The notes under the pieces: generated by a model
Database searches by the model: none
Told to the model about the DNA's origin: nothing
Seen by the model: the letters and a program-made list of their open reading frames with translations, nothing else
Origin: Xiphophorus maculatus
Lineage: Eukaryota; Chordata; Actinopteri; Cyprinodontiformes; Poeciliidae
Assembly: GCF_002775205.1 (NCBI RefSeq)
Contig: NC_036456.1
Location: forward strand, 20,519,468 to 20,583,467
Reading direction: 5' to 3'
Length of the DNA: 64,000 nt
Shown: one piece after another, positions 31,835 through 58,265 of the stretch
Layout: every line of letters starts with the position of its first letter
How positions within the stretch are numbered: the stretch's first letter is position 1
Position numbers and translations under genes: made by a program

Positions 31835-32476
31835 CTGAAGCACAAATTCCCGGACAAACAACAACCAATCAATCAATAATCAATTAATCCTGCTAATAAA
31901 TAGTGACAATAACTCAAGCTATGCCGAATCAGCGATCTGCTTCTCCATGTTTACAGTATTTATTGCAGTAATTTTCTACCGTGTCTTCAAAGTTTTAAAT
32001 GTTGGAATCAAAATGTAAAGTTTTTTTTTAATGGAGTCTGGTTCACCGCGGCGGTCAGATGGAGTTTAAAAACCCAAAAAACTAATTAAAGTCCAGAATC
32101 CACACTAAACTTACAGACACATACAGTTAGAGAGATCCTGAGATTAGGAAAAAAAAAAAGTTAACGTTAAAACAACAACAATCTGACTTTTTGCATCGGG
32201 AACTGTTTACCTTCTTTTCCTGTCTCCGTCAGGACCTCACTGCGTAGCTGTTCGCTTACATGCCGGATTTATAGTTACGGGTATTTTTATTTATTTATTT
32301 TTAGTGTCTTTAGTTGTGTTTTTAAGCAGACCGTATATTATGGATAGTGAACTGCTTATCACTGTTTTCACTTCAGAGATTTCCACTTCAGTGCCTGCGT
32401 AAAATGAATTAAATCCCGGCGGTATTAACGGACACCTCCTCCTTTACTCAGTGTTGAGCTAAGTAAGAGTAAAAAA
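31835..32476. promoter_or_regulatory. Shared upstream region of trappc1 and psmb6 (putative bidirectional promoter)
   Basis: 642 bases separate the two divergent start codons. The stretch probably includes the trappc1 5' UTR exon and a first intron, and the 5' UTR of psmb6. No TATA box is evident at either end. Two constitutive housekeeping genes in head-to-head order suggest shared control, which is inference. Confidence 0.55.
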
Positions 32477-34196
32477 ATGGCGGCCGCAGCGTCTATGATG
32501 CCGATCTTCGGTCATCAGATTTCCTCGAAAAATGACCTGGTTCCGGACTGGAGCAGGGAGGAAGTCAGCACAGGGGTAGGTGCGGGGCTGGCGGGACCAG
32601 AGTGGACTGCATTCGGGTCGGTTCGGTTCTTGATGGAGTAATTTTAAATCAGAAATGTGTCGGAATGAGACAGCAGATATGCTGCAGCTAGCTGTAGCTA
32701 ACGTTAGCTCACGCTGGTTGATTAAAGATTAGAAAGTTAAATAAAGTTCAGAACTGATAATTGTTAATAAAAGTCTTTAGGGCCAAAAACATTAAATAAA
32801 GTTTCGAACCGGTCCGGGAGCAGAACTTCCGTCGGTCTGACCCGCTCAGTGGTTCTTTTATTATGTCGGAGGGATGCTAATGCTCCTGTTTCTATTGCCG
32901 GACAAAACGTATTTTAAAGCTAATGTGTCCGATAATGAGATGGTAAAATGAAAGTGAGTTTAACAGTGACATAAAAACATGCACTCTGTCCGATAATTGG
33001 CGCAGAACTTAGCTGTTGTAAAACGCACCTCAGTGGCAAAAAAAAGCGGTCGTCAGTTGATACTTCTATTATCGGACATCTCCTTTATGCGTCCCTGTGG
33101 TTTGATGGGGTGTCCGATAATTAACTGACTCAGTGAAGGTGACCAGAACCAGCTGAGGTCTGCTGAACAGAACCGTTCTGAGCTTATTGTGTGTGTTTCA
33201 GACCACCATCATGGCGGTGGAGTACGATGGAGGAGTGGTGATCGGAGCCGACTCCCGGACCACCACAGGGTGAGGACACCTTAGAGGTTACCATGGTTAC
33301 CTGTCCCCAGATAGACTCACCTGTGTGTCTCTCCCTCTCTCAGAGCTTACATCGCCAACAGAGTGACAGACAAACTGACCCGAATCCACGACAGGATCTA
33401 CTGCTGCAGGTCGGTCCTGGTGCCGCTGCAGGAGGATAGCCGGGGTTCTGGTTCTGGATTCTAGTTAGTCTCTCTGTGTGTTTCAGGTCTGGATCGGCTG
33501 CAGACACTCAGGCCATCGCTGAGGTTGTTTCCTACCAGCTGGGCTTCCACAGGTACCAGACCGGGTTTGTGAGCGCCGTGTGGTTCTGACAGGTGAAGGT
33601 CTAACTGTCCTCCTGTCCTCTCTGTCCCCCCACAGTGTGGAGCTGGACGAGCCCCCCCTGGTGGAGACAGCGGCCAACCTATTCAGAGCCAGCTGCTACC
33701 GGTACCGAGAGGAGCTGATGGCTGGGATCCTGGTGGCCGGCTGGGACCGCAGGAAGGGAGGACAGGTGGGATCACAGGGACACCCGGGGTCTCATAGCCC
33801 GGCTCTTATCCGGTTTTGACCCAGTCTAACCTGGTTCTGACCCGGTTCTGTCCTCCAGGTGTACTGTGTTCCCATTGGAGGAATGCTGGTCCGTCAGCCC
33901 GTGGCGGTGGGCGGCAGCGGCAGCACCTATGTCTACGGCTTCATGGACTCCAACTACAAACCGGGCCTGAACAAGGACCAGTGTCTGGAGCTGACTGCCT
34001 CAGGTAAGGTTGTCGCAGGGCATGCTGGGAGCTGGAGTCCTCAGGATCTGACATTGTGTGTGTTGCAGCTCTGTCTCTGGCCATGGAGAGGGACGGCTCC
34101 AGCGGCGGCGTCATCAGGCTGGCCTCCATCTCTGAGGACGGCGTGGAGCGGCGGGTCATTCTGGGAGACCAGCTGCCCCGGTTCTCCACTCACTGA
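32477..34196 (+). CDS. psmb6: Proteasome subunit beta type-6 (beta-1, caspase-like activity)
   Basis: Seven exons: 32477-32575, 33202-33269, 33344-33409, 33487-33552, 33636-33765, 33859-34003, 34069-34196 (702 bases, 233 residues). Exon 1 is the propeptide ending VSTG; exon 2 opens with the mature N terminus [11 protein letters not shown]. Catalytic residues are visible: Thr1 (precursor 34), Asp17 and Lys33 (DKLT). Arg45 (CCRSGS) and Thr31 (RVTDK) are the constitutive beta-1 residues; immunoproteasome beta-1i has Leu45 and usually another residue at 31. That favours psmb6 over psmb9. The C terminus [15 protein letters not shown] matches the family. It cleaves after acidic residues within the 20S core. 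The teleost beta-1-like paralogue psmb12 is a less likely alternative. Confidence 0.9.
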
Positions 34197-34231
34197 GCGC
34201 GCTCACTTCCTCTGTTCGTGTTACATGTGTT

Positions 34232-34237
34232 AATAAA
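34232..34237 (+). terminator. Poly(A) signal of psmb6
   Basis: AATAAA 36 bases after the psmb6 stop codon, so the 3' UTR is very short. Confidence 0.8.
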
Positions 34238-34280
34238 GGTTTCAGTCTGTTCAGTCTGTCCTGATCAATGTTATCATGTT

Positions 34281-34404
34281 GATGCAATTCCTTTAGACTC
34301 CAGCAGGGGGAGCCAGTCTAACATGATGCAGTTCCCTAAGACTCCAGCAGGGGGAGCCAGTCTAACAAGATGCAGTTCCTTTAGACTCCAGCAGGGGGAG
34401 CCAG
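34281..34404. repeat. 44-bp tandem repeat after psmb6
   Basis: Nearly three units beginning GATGCA.TTCC start at 34281, 34325 and 34369. Each contains GACTCCAGCAGGGGGAGCCA, whose core (AGCAGGGGG, CCAGCAGGGGGAG) resembles a CTCF-type site. Confidence 0.85.
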
Positions 34405-35918
34405 CTTCTCATTAATGGACCTGAGGTCTTGTTCCTCCTTCAGTCTAGCGGTTCATTCTCAGGCGTTAAACTCTTCCAGCCGCTTCTTCATGTGTTTTGG
34501 TTGGTTTTGGTGTTTTTGAACCAGCTGAGGTTCCCCACCATTGGACGGTCAGAGGAGGGGGCGGAGCTCCCACCTGCCACCTGTCTCAACTGCCTTCTCT
34601 CGCCTCTTTCACACCTCTGCCAACAAAGAGAGGACATCTGATCCCACTCCATTGTCCCCACAGGAGGAGGAGGAAGCTCTTTTGTTCCAGGTGTTCATGA
34701 TACTGAAGATGAAGATCTTTTACCTGCTGGGAGGAGATCCTGAGGGAAACGGAACCAGTAGAACCTGTACTGATGATTGGACTCCTGAGAACATCCTGAA
34801 CTTCAGGATCTATTGGCTCATAAAAAATTATTATTTTCACTGAAATAAAATAAAAACTAAGAGTTAAATCATATTAAAGAGAAATAATTCAGAATGATCT
34901 GACCTGACTGACGTCATTAGGCTGAAAGCCTGACGTTTCCGCCATGTTTTACACTGAAACATGTTATTAATGAACAGATTAAGATAATCGCAGCTCTTCC
35001 TCTTTAGTGCACGGAAGCCCTGCAGGTGTGACGTCACTCACCTGAAGTACAGATTAATATGTTATTAATACACACAGCTCAGTTTGGGTTGTTTAACTGT
35101 CTATAAAATAATATTATTAGAGAATGTGCTAATGATGGATTGAAGCAGATTTCTTCCTGAGTTTTTCCTTTTTAAAAATTAATCTAATATTCATTCATTG
35201 TTAATTAGTTTTGTTTTCTTTTTTTTATATAATTAAATATTTGATTTTATTTTCCTAACGGTCATGCGCAGACCGGCACCTCTACATTCCTTCATGACGT
35301 ATCGGTCACCGGTAAGCCCCGCCCCTTTACAGACCAACAGGCTGCTCAGCCAATCACAGACCGTCATCGGGCATGTTGTGGGCGGGGCTTCATGTGAGGG
35401 TGGGGTCTGAAAAGTTTCAGCTTTGTCTGAAGTTTTTCTGGAAACTGGAAACTGGAAACCACTGGGGCAACTGGGAATACTGGGGAACGTTAGAGCCTTT
35501 CGGACTGGATTTACATCTGGAAAAGTTTCTCTTTATCCTCCAGCCGACCCACCGACTCCTCTCCGCTGCTCCGGCCGAACCTCTGGGCTCCGGTGCCGGT
35601 CTCAGAGTCCGCCGCAGCCCGCTGCGGTTCCCGGAGGAGAGCGAGACCAAGCGGGGAGCGGGGGATGGAGGGAGCCGGATGAAGGAGCGGGGCCTCGGCT
35701 TGGCTGTAGACCCGGACCCTCAGCCTCCATCTTGAAAAGTTTCTCTCCAACATTTAACTCGTCCTGTGCGGAGGATTCCCGCCGCTCCCGGACCGCCGTC
35801 TGAGCGCCAATGAGGCGGGCACGACCGGTCCTCCAGGAGCCCAGCTGACCTCCCGGACCGGGGACCCGTAGGACGGACCGAGCCGCTCCGGAGAGGAGGC
35901 GACTTCCAGCGGGGAGCC
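34405..35918. other. Intergenic DNA and ephb4-like promoter/5' UTR
   Basis: 34405-35240 shows no gene and becomes AT-rich near 34900-35250. From about 35280 it turns GC- and CpG-rich, with GC boxes (CCCCGCCCC near 35318, GGGCGGGGC near 35381) and a CCAATCA at 35350, up to the ATG at 35919. This is probably a CpG-island promoter and a 5' UTR of a few hundred bases. Overlapping ORFs here on both strands are GC artefacts. Confidence 0.6.
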
Positions 35919-49593
<13,675 letters not shown>

Positions 49594-50492
49594 CCAATCA
49601 CAGCGCAGCCACCATCAGCTCGGCTCTGGCGGCGCCGACTGGACCTGGAGACCAAAGTTCTGACCCGATACAAACCAGACATCCCAGTGGCGCTGATAGA
49701 CTCCGCCCTCCTGCCTGTTCTAGCCAATCACAGACCTTCTGTTGCCTTATTGATTAACTCTCAGGACTATTGCCAGCCAATCAGCTCCTCAGGAACACCT
49801 GGATCGACCAATCAGCAGCCAGCAGAGCCATGATAGAGAATAACTGCTTCTCTGATTGGACGCTGAGAGGATCTATCCTTCCTCAGGTTAAGCCCCGCCC
49901 TCTGACTGGGAGCAGGGTTCTGATTGGTTCTGAGGAGGACGGGAACTCCAGACCCGGAGAGTAAAACCCAGAACTGCTTCAGAACCAGATGGTGGTCCAA
50001 ACAGCTGGGGGGGACAGAACCAGGAAATACATCAGAGTGAGACCTCTTCACCCTGGATCTCTGTCAGGAAGGTTCTGGAGGACATCTGGACCTGCAGCCC
50101 GGTTCTGGAACAGAATAATAATAATGAATAATCCAACCAGAACCTCCAGACCAGCTCTGTCCGAGTTTCTGTGGATCTGGAACATTTTGGATCTCATGAA
50201 CAGAACCAGCAGCTGACTGGACTCTCAGATGGTTCTGATGGGTCCAGATCCTTCTAAATGACTGTAATCCCTCAGAACTGGTGGGAATGTTCTGACCCAA
50301 GCCCGGTCCAACTGTCTGGACCAGAACCAGCCATTTTTAACAGAACCTTGCAGCAGAATCTGAATGTTTTTATGATCCCAGAGGAACTGGACCTGCTGCA
50401 GGTTCTGGTTCTGGTTCATGTGATCATGTCTGTTAGAACCTCAGATCAACGTTTTGATACCGACCCACATTTATGTTTTATATGAAAATAAA
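49594..50492 (+). terminator. 3' UTR and poly(A) signal of the ephb4-like gene
   Basis: AATAAA at 50487-50492 ends a probable 3' UTR of about 900 bases. A second AATAAA at 51125-51130 could serve as an alternative. The UTR is dense in GGTTCTG/CAGAACC. Confidence 0.6.
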
Positions 50493-50837
50493 AGATGGAA
50501 AACGGTTCTGGTGGTTCTGATGGTTCTGGTGGTTCTGAAGAAGCTGGTAGAACCGGGCCCAGAGAGCAGATCTGGACCCTCCAGAAAGATTCTCCAGGTT
50601 GACCTTTGACCCTCTACAGATTTAGATCCCCCAGCCTGTGGGATCCAGAATCTGCTCCTCCAGAACCAGAACCGGTCCTGGTACCGTGGATCGGTCCAGA
50701 ACCACAACCGGGTCTGAGTGGGTTGTGACTGGGACCGGCTTCTTCTAACAGAACCGCCTGGTTCTGAAGGTTTTTCAGTTTCAGATCCATTTTATTCTGA
50801 ACTTGAAGATTTTTATCAAAATATATTTTTATTGAAT

Positions 50838-51053
50838 TAACGGGTCTCATTCCGGTTCCACCTTAAATTGACGGGTCTCATTCCGGTTCCACCTTAAATT
50901 AACGGGTCTCATTCCGGTTCCACCTTAAATTAACGGGTCTCATTCCGGTTCCACCTTAAATTAACGGGTCTCATTCCGGTTCCACCTTAAATTGACGGGT
51001 CTCATTCCGGTTCCACCTTAAATTAACGGGCCGCGTTTCGTTCCACCTTAAAC
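50838..51053. repeat. 31-bp tandem repeat, 7 units
   Basis: The unit has ACGGGTCTCATTCCGGTTCC followed by ACCTTAAATTA. The last unit is diverged. Confidence 0.95.
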
Positions 51054-51240
51054 TGTGGAGCTCTGGATGTTATGAAATGTGGGGATGTTTTGGGTTGCCA
51101 TGGTGATAAGCTGCTGATGGCGACAATAAAAAAGAAACTAAGACTCCTGGTAAGCTACACCTGGTTCATTAGCATTAGCTACCATGTTACTGTGCTCTTT
51201 TTGTCTTCCTGTTCTCTGCTGATAATCACCTATGAATGCT

Positions 51241-51409
51241 AGCATGATGCTAATGCTGCCATGTTAGCATGATGCAAAGCCGCTGTGGTTAGCATGATGC
51301 TAATGCTGCCATGTTAGCATGATGCAAAGCCGCTGTGGTTAGCATGATGCTAATGCTGCCATGTTAGCATGATGCAAAGCCGCTGTGGTTAGCATGACGC
51401 TAATGCTTC
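51241..51409. repeat. 50-bp tandem repeat, about 3.3 units
   Basis: TAATGCTGCC begins at 51251, 51301 and 51351. Each unit also contains GTTAGCATGATGCAAAGCCG. Confidence 0.95.
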
Positions 51410-51511
51410 TGTTTCCTTCGTTTTGTTTCTGTTTCTGATCTTTTCGTTGGTTTTCTGTCTCAGACTTTGGTTCTGATCTGATAAATTTATGTTTTAACAG
51501 ATTTTAACTTC

Positions 51512-51745
51512 CTGTTTCCATCCATCCTCTTATCCAGGGTCGGGTCGTGGGGTCATCAGTCTAAGGAGGTCCAGTCTTCCCTCCAGCCTCTTGTTCCAGA
51601 TCCTCCCTGTGAATCTCAAGCCTTTTCCAGGCCAGCAGAGGAACATCGTCCCTCCAGCGTGTCCCGGTTTTCCCCTCCTCCCGGTGGGACCTGAACTCCT
51701 CACCAGGAGGCGTTCAGGAGGCGTCCTGACCAGATGCCCCTCTTC
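51512..51745. repeat. Teleost dispersed repeat fragment
   Basis: The text from CCATCCATCCTCTTATCCAG through GGAGGCGTCCTGACCAGATG is a pattern seen widely dispersed in fish genomes as a retroelement-derived repeat. The name is not recalled with certainty. Confidence 0.6.
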
Positions 51746-53425
51746 CTGTTTGTTTCCACAGTGATCAGCTGTTATTGATTAATGGTTTATTTTATTTAAT
51801 CTGCCTGTTTTTAGCTACTTTAACTTTTCGTGTTCCTGCTAATCCTGCAGAACCAGAAACCATCTGGGTCAGAACCGCTCAGAACTCTGTGGGTCCACTT
51901 CAATCACCACCGACACTCCCCGACATGCAGGGGTCAGAGGTCAGAGGGGTTACCGTGGTAACCAGAGTCTGAGCTCTCAGCTTCTCTTCAGGACCCAGAG
52001 CGGACCGGTTCTACAGAACCTTCTGCTGGTTCTGGTTCCTCCTTCAGGTGAGGCAGGAGAAGAACTGGGTCAGGCTAACTGGACCGGACCGGGTCTCTTC
52101 AGAACCTCCAGAACAGCCTCCTCCACTGAGCCAGTAAAGCCTCATCATGACCCGACCCGGCCCATCAATACCAGAACCAGAACCTGCTTCTCTGATTTGA
52201 ACACACAAACCGGGCCACATGTGGGTCAGACCAGAACCTGCAGTCAGGGTTCAGACTCCGGATCAGAACCAGAGGCTCAGCAGAGAGAACCTCCTGACTG
52301 GAGCTCCGGTCCAGTTCGGTTCGGTCCAGTTCGGTTCGGTTCCGTCTGCAGACTGAGAGTCTGAACCACGTTTCACTTTAATGAGGCGAGAAGGAAGAAA
52401 AACTGAGAAACAGGAGGATGGAGCTGAGAGGGAAGGTGTGTGTGTGTGTTTCTGTATCTCAGGTGGAGCCTCTGTGTGTTTATGGTTCCTACAGCAGCAG
52501 AAACTCTCTGGTGATCAGAGGACCAGCCTGATGCTGCAGCAGGTGATGCTGCAGCAGGTGATGATGATGATGCAGCAGGTGATGATGATGATGCAGCAGG
52601 TGATGATGATGCTGCAGCAGGTGATGCTGCAGTTCATCCAGCTGCTGATTTCTCCAGGAGTCGTGAGGAGAAAAGAAACTGCATGAATTTAGTTCTGCGG
52701 TTTGAATCTCTGAGGATGAAGATGATGAAGAGAAGCAAAGGATGATGGGAAATAAAACGCTGGTTTTCCTCTCAGGAAGAGAATCTGCTGGGATTTTATT
52801 CATACTTTTTATTTAAAATGGACACGGTCAGTTTTCATGCTGATATTCTCTGGCGGGTCCAACAGAACCAGCAGAATCTCACCTCTCTTGCTGCTCACTG
52901 GGACGCTGAGGTCCACCGGTACCGGTCCGGTTCTGCTGCAGGAAGGTTGTCGGCTGAACCAGAACAGATTTGACTCTAAGATCATTTAAAGAGAACCTTC
53001 AGCAAGTTGTCCTGACCCGACCCGGTACCGGTACCGGTACCGTAGTCCTTGTTCACATCAGCAGCTTCATGGTTCTGCATCAGGTCTGAACAGAACCCAA
53101 GAACCACAACAGAACCTAGAGGGTTCTGGAGCTGCTGAGGAGGAGCAGAACCTTCATCCTGTGGTTCTGGTCCGGTTTCATCACGCCGGGTCAGAGCAGC
53201 TGGTACCAGCTGGTTCTTCTGGGTCCTCAGAGACGTCGTGACCCACAATGACCTTTAGGTGACCTGTTCCTTATCCTACCTGCAGGGCACCCTCTGACCG
53301 TTGCCATGGAGACGGTCCGGACCGGCTGAAGATCACGATGATGTTGGTGTCTCTGTTGTCACTATGTACTGGTTCTGAGTCCTGGACAGATCCGAATCAC
53401 AAACAGAACCTCCCAGAGCTCCAGT

Positions 53426-53456
<31 letters not shown>

Positions 53457-53726
53457 TCCTGTAAAGTTCAGCTCGGTGATTATTTTTATTTCCTGACCCA
53501 GTTTCTGAAACATAAATCAAACATCTGGTGGTTCAGCCAATCAGATCTAATTAAACGGATTTATTTCATTTATGATCTTTAATTTCTCAACAGAAACATT
53601 TCAAGATGTTTTAGAGCCAGAATCAATAATCGATATTAAAAACTTCTCTCACTTTAACTGTAGCTGGTGGCGCCCCCTCTGGACAGAAAAGGTATTAATA
53701 ATTTCCCTGCTGGGATGAATAAAATA

Positions 53727-53843
53727 CTTCTATTTTATTCTATTCTATTTTATTCTATTCTATTTTATTCTATTTTATTTTATTCTATTTTATTCTATTC
53801 TATTTTATTCTATTCTATTCTATTCTATTTTATTCTATTACAG
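53727..53843. repeat. TATTC/TATTT pentanucleotide microsatellite
   Basis: About 115 bases of TATTCTATTT-type units in perfect 5-base phase. Confidence 0.95.
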
Positions 53844-56305
53844 AAACAAAGTTTCACTTCAGGGTTAAAAAATTAAATCCAGAAAAACTGAATAGAAACA
53901 AATTAAGAGATAGTTTTGGTTCAATTCAGGAAAAATTATTACAAACATTATAAACATTTAAGACAAAAGTTTTAAATGTTTTAATGTAGATTTATTATTA
54001 TTATTATTATTATTTGAACAAAGAAGCAGAAAAGTTTTTGATCTGGAGGTTCTGAAAGGATGAAAGTATTGATCAGCAGCATTGATCAGCAGTATTGATC
54101 AGCAGTATTGATCAGCAGCATTGATTGGCACCAATATCAGAAACATGAATGAAAATATTCAGGATGTTTTTATGAAACTCGTTCCTCAGTGTTTGTATTT
54201 TAATAACTTGGTTATGAATCATTTTTTTCATGTTTGGAGGTTAAATGTTCTGCTTGTGACAGAATTATGAAATATAATCTAAACCAGATTAAAATGCAGA
54301 GTTCAGATTATTATTTATCTGAAGTAAATCAGTTATTGATTATTGATCTGATATTAAAGTCAGAGGCTCTGGGGGTGTGAATACTTTTCAGTGGTTCTGT
54401 TGATCCGGACCCGACCGGACCTGCAGCTCAGCGCCGCTGCCTTGCTGAGAGGCTCAGGCAGGAATTTCACCCTTTGACCTGCTGACCTCTGACCACAGCT
54501 CAGGTCAAAGGTTTGGAACGAGCCAGAGGGCCGGGGTCAGAGGTCACGGCTGATTCCAGCTCATCTGATTGGTCGCTTCTGATGGGAAACAGGGTGTGTG
54601 AGTTCTTGGCACAAACACACAGAAACACACACACCCTGTGAGAACCAGAGCTCAGACGGTGTGATTGTGCTGCAGGTCTAAAACTTGTATATCATGTGAA
54701 CAGCTAAAACAGTGACTCTGACTCCTCCCCCTTCATGAATAATTAATGAGGTTGGCTAGTGGGCGGGGCTTCATGTCATGTGATGAACCTTCAGGTTTCT
54801 CACAGCAAATCAGAACCATGAAGCTGATCTGAGCTTCAGCAGCTCCATCAGGCGCCATCTTTAATCACCAGCTGGTCTGAGACGGTGCTGTTGGGTTCTG
54901 GTTCTGGTTCTGCTGAGCAAACCAGAACCAGAGAACCTGAGAGGTCTGAAGGGCAGCAGATCTTTAGTCCTGGAAATGTTCTGCAGGCCCACTCTGAAGG
55001 TTCAGGTCAGAGGTCAGCCTGATCTCTGGTTTACAAGTGGAACAACTGAAGGTGACTCTAGATCTATAACTCTAGATCTATAACTCTAGATCATTCCTCT
55101 CAGTAAGTTTTGTCTCATCCTCAAATTACTCAGTTCTGTGATTGGATAGGGTCAAAGGTCACCTGCTGACATCATGATGTAGAGCTGTGTATCATCTGAA
55201 CCTCTAATTAACACACATCGGTACTTTGACTGTTCCACAGTAACTAATCAGATTACCAGAACTGTTACCACACAGTTCGGTTCTGACCCAGTTACCCGTC
55301 CAGAACCTCTGGTTCTAGATCCAGAAAGTTTCAAGCAGCTTCTAGTTTCATATTTCTGGACTTTTCCTCTGGTATTTCCTCAGTTTGTTCTGGTTCTGTC
55401 CGGGTCCAGTCCCATTCCAGCAGAACCATTGGGCTGATGTTCTGATGTCACTTCCTGTTCGTGTCCCAGTCAGTCTGCAGCTTCCTGTGACCTCTGACCT
55501 CAGCATCCTGACCCAGTCAGGCTCTGCGGTTCGGGTCGGAACCACCAAGAATAAAACACTTTGATGGTAAATGATTTATTTTTCTGCTCTGCAGCAAATA
55601 AAAGATTATAAAATTTAATGAAACACAGAAAATAAAAACTCCTGAGGTTCTGAAACGGATCAGAACTTTTCCAGGACTTTTTAAATATAAAAAGATTTTA
55701 GTTTGTTTGTCTGGATCTTCTGAGATCAAACCGGTCCGATCCGGTATGATCCGGTTCATTCCGGTCCAAGGCGCTGGACACTTTGGACCCGGCCCACTGT
55801 GCTGGTAAAACAAAACAACAGAAATATATTCTAACATTTTTATTTATTAGTTTTATAAACAGAACCAAACATAAATTCTAGATGTTATAGATCTAAACCT
55901 ACCAGTCATAGATCTACTCCTCCTAGAAGTTCATCCTCTCTCTCTCAGAGGGAAATCCTTCAGCCTCCCTGCCGTCTCTATGGTAACCAGCTGTAAGGTC
56001 AGCGACCTCCGACCCCTCCCTCAGTCCCGCCTCTGTTCAGGCAGGAAGTGATGTCACTCTGACCTGCTGCAGCTTTCCTACGTTTCCCATGATGCCTTTC
56101 AGCCAGCAGGCGGGTTCTGATGGGTTCTGACCCAAAATCCCTCAGAGGCCAGAACAGAGGATGGAGGTGAGAATCATCATCATCACTAAAGCCCCGCCCA
56201 CCAGCGGGTGGATGATGGATCCCAGAACTCCCAGTACATTTCCTCCTCCAACATCTGGGAGCCGTTAGAGCAGGAATGAAGGAGGTTCAGCTGCTGCTCT
56301 GCTGC

Positions 56306-56321
56306 ACACACACACACACCC

Positions 56322-56369
<48 letters not shown>

Positions 56370-56401
56370 ACACACACACACCCCTACACACACACACACA
56401 C
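56306..56401. repeat. CA microsatellite
   Basis: (CA)n with CCCCTA interruptions. The same interruption appears as TAGGGG in the GT tract at 56979-57262 on the other strand. Confidence 0.95.
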
Positions 56402-56978
56402 AGAGTGTTTTCCTTCCTCTGGTGGTGGGAGGAACATCTGGAATGGATCCAGATGTTCCTCTGTGGTTCTGGTCCAGTTTGTTGAGAACCAGCTGCTGGT
56501 TCTGGTTCTGAGAGGAACAACGAGTCACTTCTTACTGCAGCATGTGGTCAGATGGTTCTGGTTCGACTCCATGTGGGTCGGTTCCGTCTGGTTCTGATCC
56601 CCTTCAGCTTGTCTTCCTCTGGATTTCAACAGAATCTTCTGCTGAGTTTTTCTGTTAGTTGGAGCTCTGTGGAGATTTGGACCAGAACCGGGTCGTGTTA
56701 CTGGGTTCAGTCTCTGTGTTGGTCCTGGTCCAGATTCTGGTGTTGGTTTGGTTCCGTCCTGCTTCATTAAAATATTCTCTGTCAGATTTCTGCTAAACAC
56801 CAGAACCTGGCAGGTTCTGTTGATGGTACCGTCTCCAACCATCACCAGAGATCAGAGCCCAGTGGACCATGAAGCCTGGTTCTGGTTCTGCAGCTGTTCT
56901 GTGTCTCAGCATCAGCGTTAAAAATCCATGAAACGAGCCGCTGACACAACTAGATACTGTTTCATTAATCAGAGAGTG

Positions 56979-57262
56979 TGTGTGTGTGTGTGTGTGTAGG
57001 TGTGTGTGTGTAGGTGTGTGTGTGTAGGTGTGTGTGTGTAGGTGTGTGTGTGTGTAGGGGGGTGTGTGTAGGTGTGTGTGTGTGTGTAGGGGTGTGTGTG
57101 TAGGGGTGTGTGTGTAGGGGTGTGTGTGTGTAGGTGTGTGTGTGTAGGTGTGTGTGTGTGTAGGGGGGTGTGTGTAGGTGTGTGTGTGTGTGTAGGGGTG
57201 TGTGTGTAGGGGTGTGTGTGTGTGTGTGTGTGTGTGTGTAGGGGTGTGTGTGTGTGTGTGTT
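56979..57262. repeat. GT-rich compound minisatellite
   Basis: Runs of (GT)n separated by GTAGG or GTAGGGG. A block of about 120 bases (GTGTGTAGGGGGGTGTGTGT...) is repeated (about 57040 and 57155). Confidence 0.95.
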
Positions 57263-57930
57263 TTAAAAAGTAAAATTGTGGTCAAATCTTTTGGATTTGC
57301 AATAATTTTATTGTTTCAAATAAATTTTTTTTATCTCAATTAAAAAATGAAACTGTGGTCAAAACTTTTTGAATTGTAATAATTTTTTAAAACAAAAAAA
57401 TTGTTTAAAAGGTATTGTTTTTTATTAAAATCACTAATTTTTGTTTGATGAAGTGACAAAGTTATTTGCAGAACATAAACTTTTATTTGTGCATGTCTGA
57501 AGTTTTTTGTTGAGAACTAAGAACTAAAAAACTCAGATCTTTGCTTTTGTGCAACTTTATTAAATTAAACAAAATCCACGGTTCAGCATACAGTGTAGTT
57601 TTCTCTTTTTTCGTATATATCCACAGGTCATGAACTTTCAACTCCCATCATGCATTGTGTCTTTCTTAAAGGGGTATTATCATGACAGAAATTTATGAAA
57701 TAAAAAATAATAAAGTAGTTTGAGCACATATTTAGTCATAAACGAAATGAATTGTTCTAACTAAATACTAAATAAAATGAATGTTTGCCCAATAAGATAA
57801 TTATACCTATTAATTTAACATTATCACTTCTTAACATATTTCCAGGGCTCAACATTTACTTGATGCTCCATTTCAGGGCTGAACTCAAAGAGTTTTGCTT
57901 CCGGTTCTTAAATTAAATGTGTTTCAGAAT

Positions 57931-58015
57931 GTAAGACGTGTTCCTATTGGTTAGCGCTGACTAAAGCTGAGTGATGTAAGACGTGTTCCTATTGGTTAGC
58001 GTTAACTAAAGCAGA
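57931..58015. repeat. 45-bp tandem duplication containing an inverted CCAAT box
   Basis: GTAAGACGTGTTCCTATTGG begins at 57931 and 57976. Both copies keep ATTGG and ACGTG. Confidence 0.85.
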
Positions 58016-58265
58016 TGCCTCCGACTCCCTGGATCTCTGAACTCCGTCCCGAACTGCTTTGCTTCTGTTACGGGACACAGAATATGACTGAATGGTTATT
58101 AATCTTCACAAAATGACACCGTTCAGCAGCTACTGAAGTCTCCATCCTGTTTCAAAGAAAAAATCTTACACAATTTATGACGACAGTCACATATTCTGTC
58201 TGCCGCGATCCCCGTTAGCATATCATGCTAGCTAATGCTAGCACTAGCTAATGCTAGCACTAGCT

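Larger units (their letters stand above)
51746..58250. other. Intergenic DNA between ephb4-like and the hAT remnant, no gene seen
   Basis: The stretch is dense in GGTTCTG/CAGAACC up to about 56900 and AT-rich after 57280. It includes a GATGATGATGCAGCAGGT repeat (52531-52630), a TATTCTATTT-type repeat (53727-53843), TTGATCAGCAG repeats (54060-54125), CA tracts (56306-56401), a GT/GTAGGTG tract (56979-57262) and a 45-bp duplication (57931-58015). The ORFs present are short and repeat-driven. Confidence 0.6.

Noticed and set aside
32477-34196. Immunoproteasome subunit psmb9 as the identity of this gene
   Set aside because: Arg45 and Thr31 of mature beta-1 are present, which fit constitutive psmb6, whereas beta-1i has Leu45.
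53667-53876. 69-codon ORF with FYSIL repeats
   Set aside because: It is the TATTC/TATTT microsatellite in a 5-base period read through by chance.
56965-57285. 106-codon His/Thr ORF
   Set aside because: It is a GT/CA minisatellite read on the minus strand.
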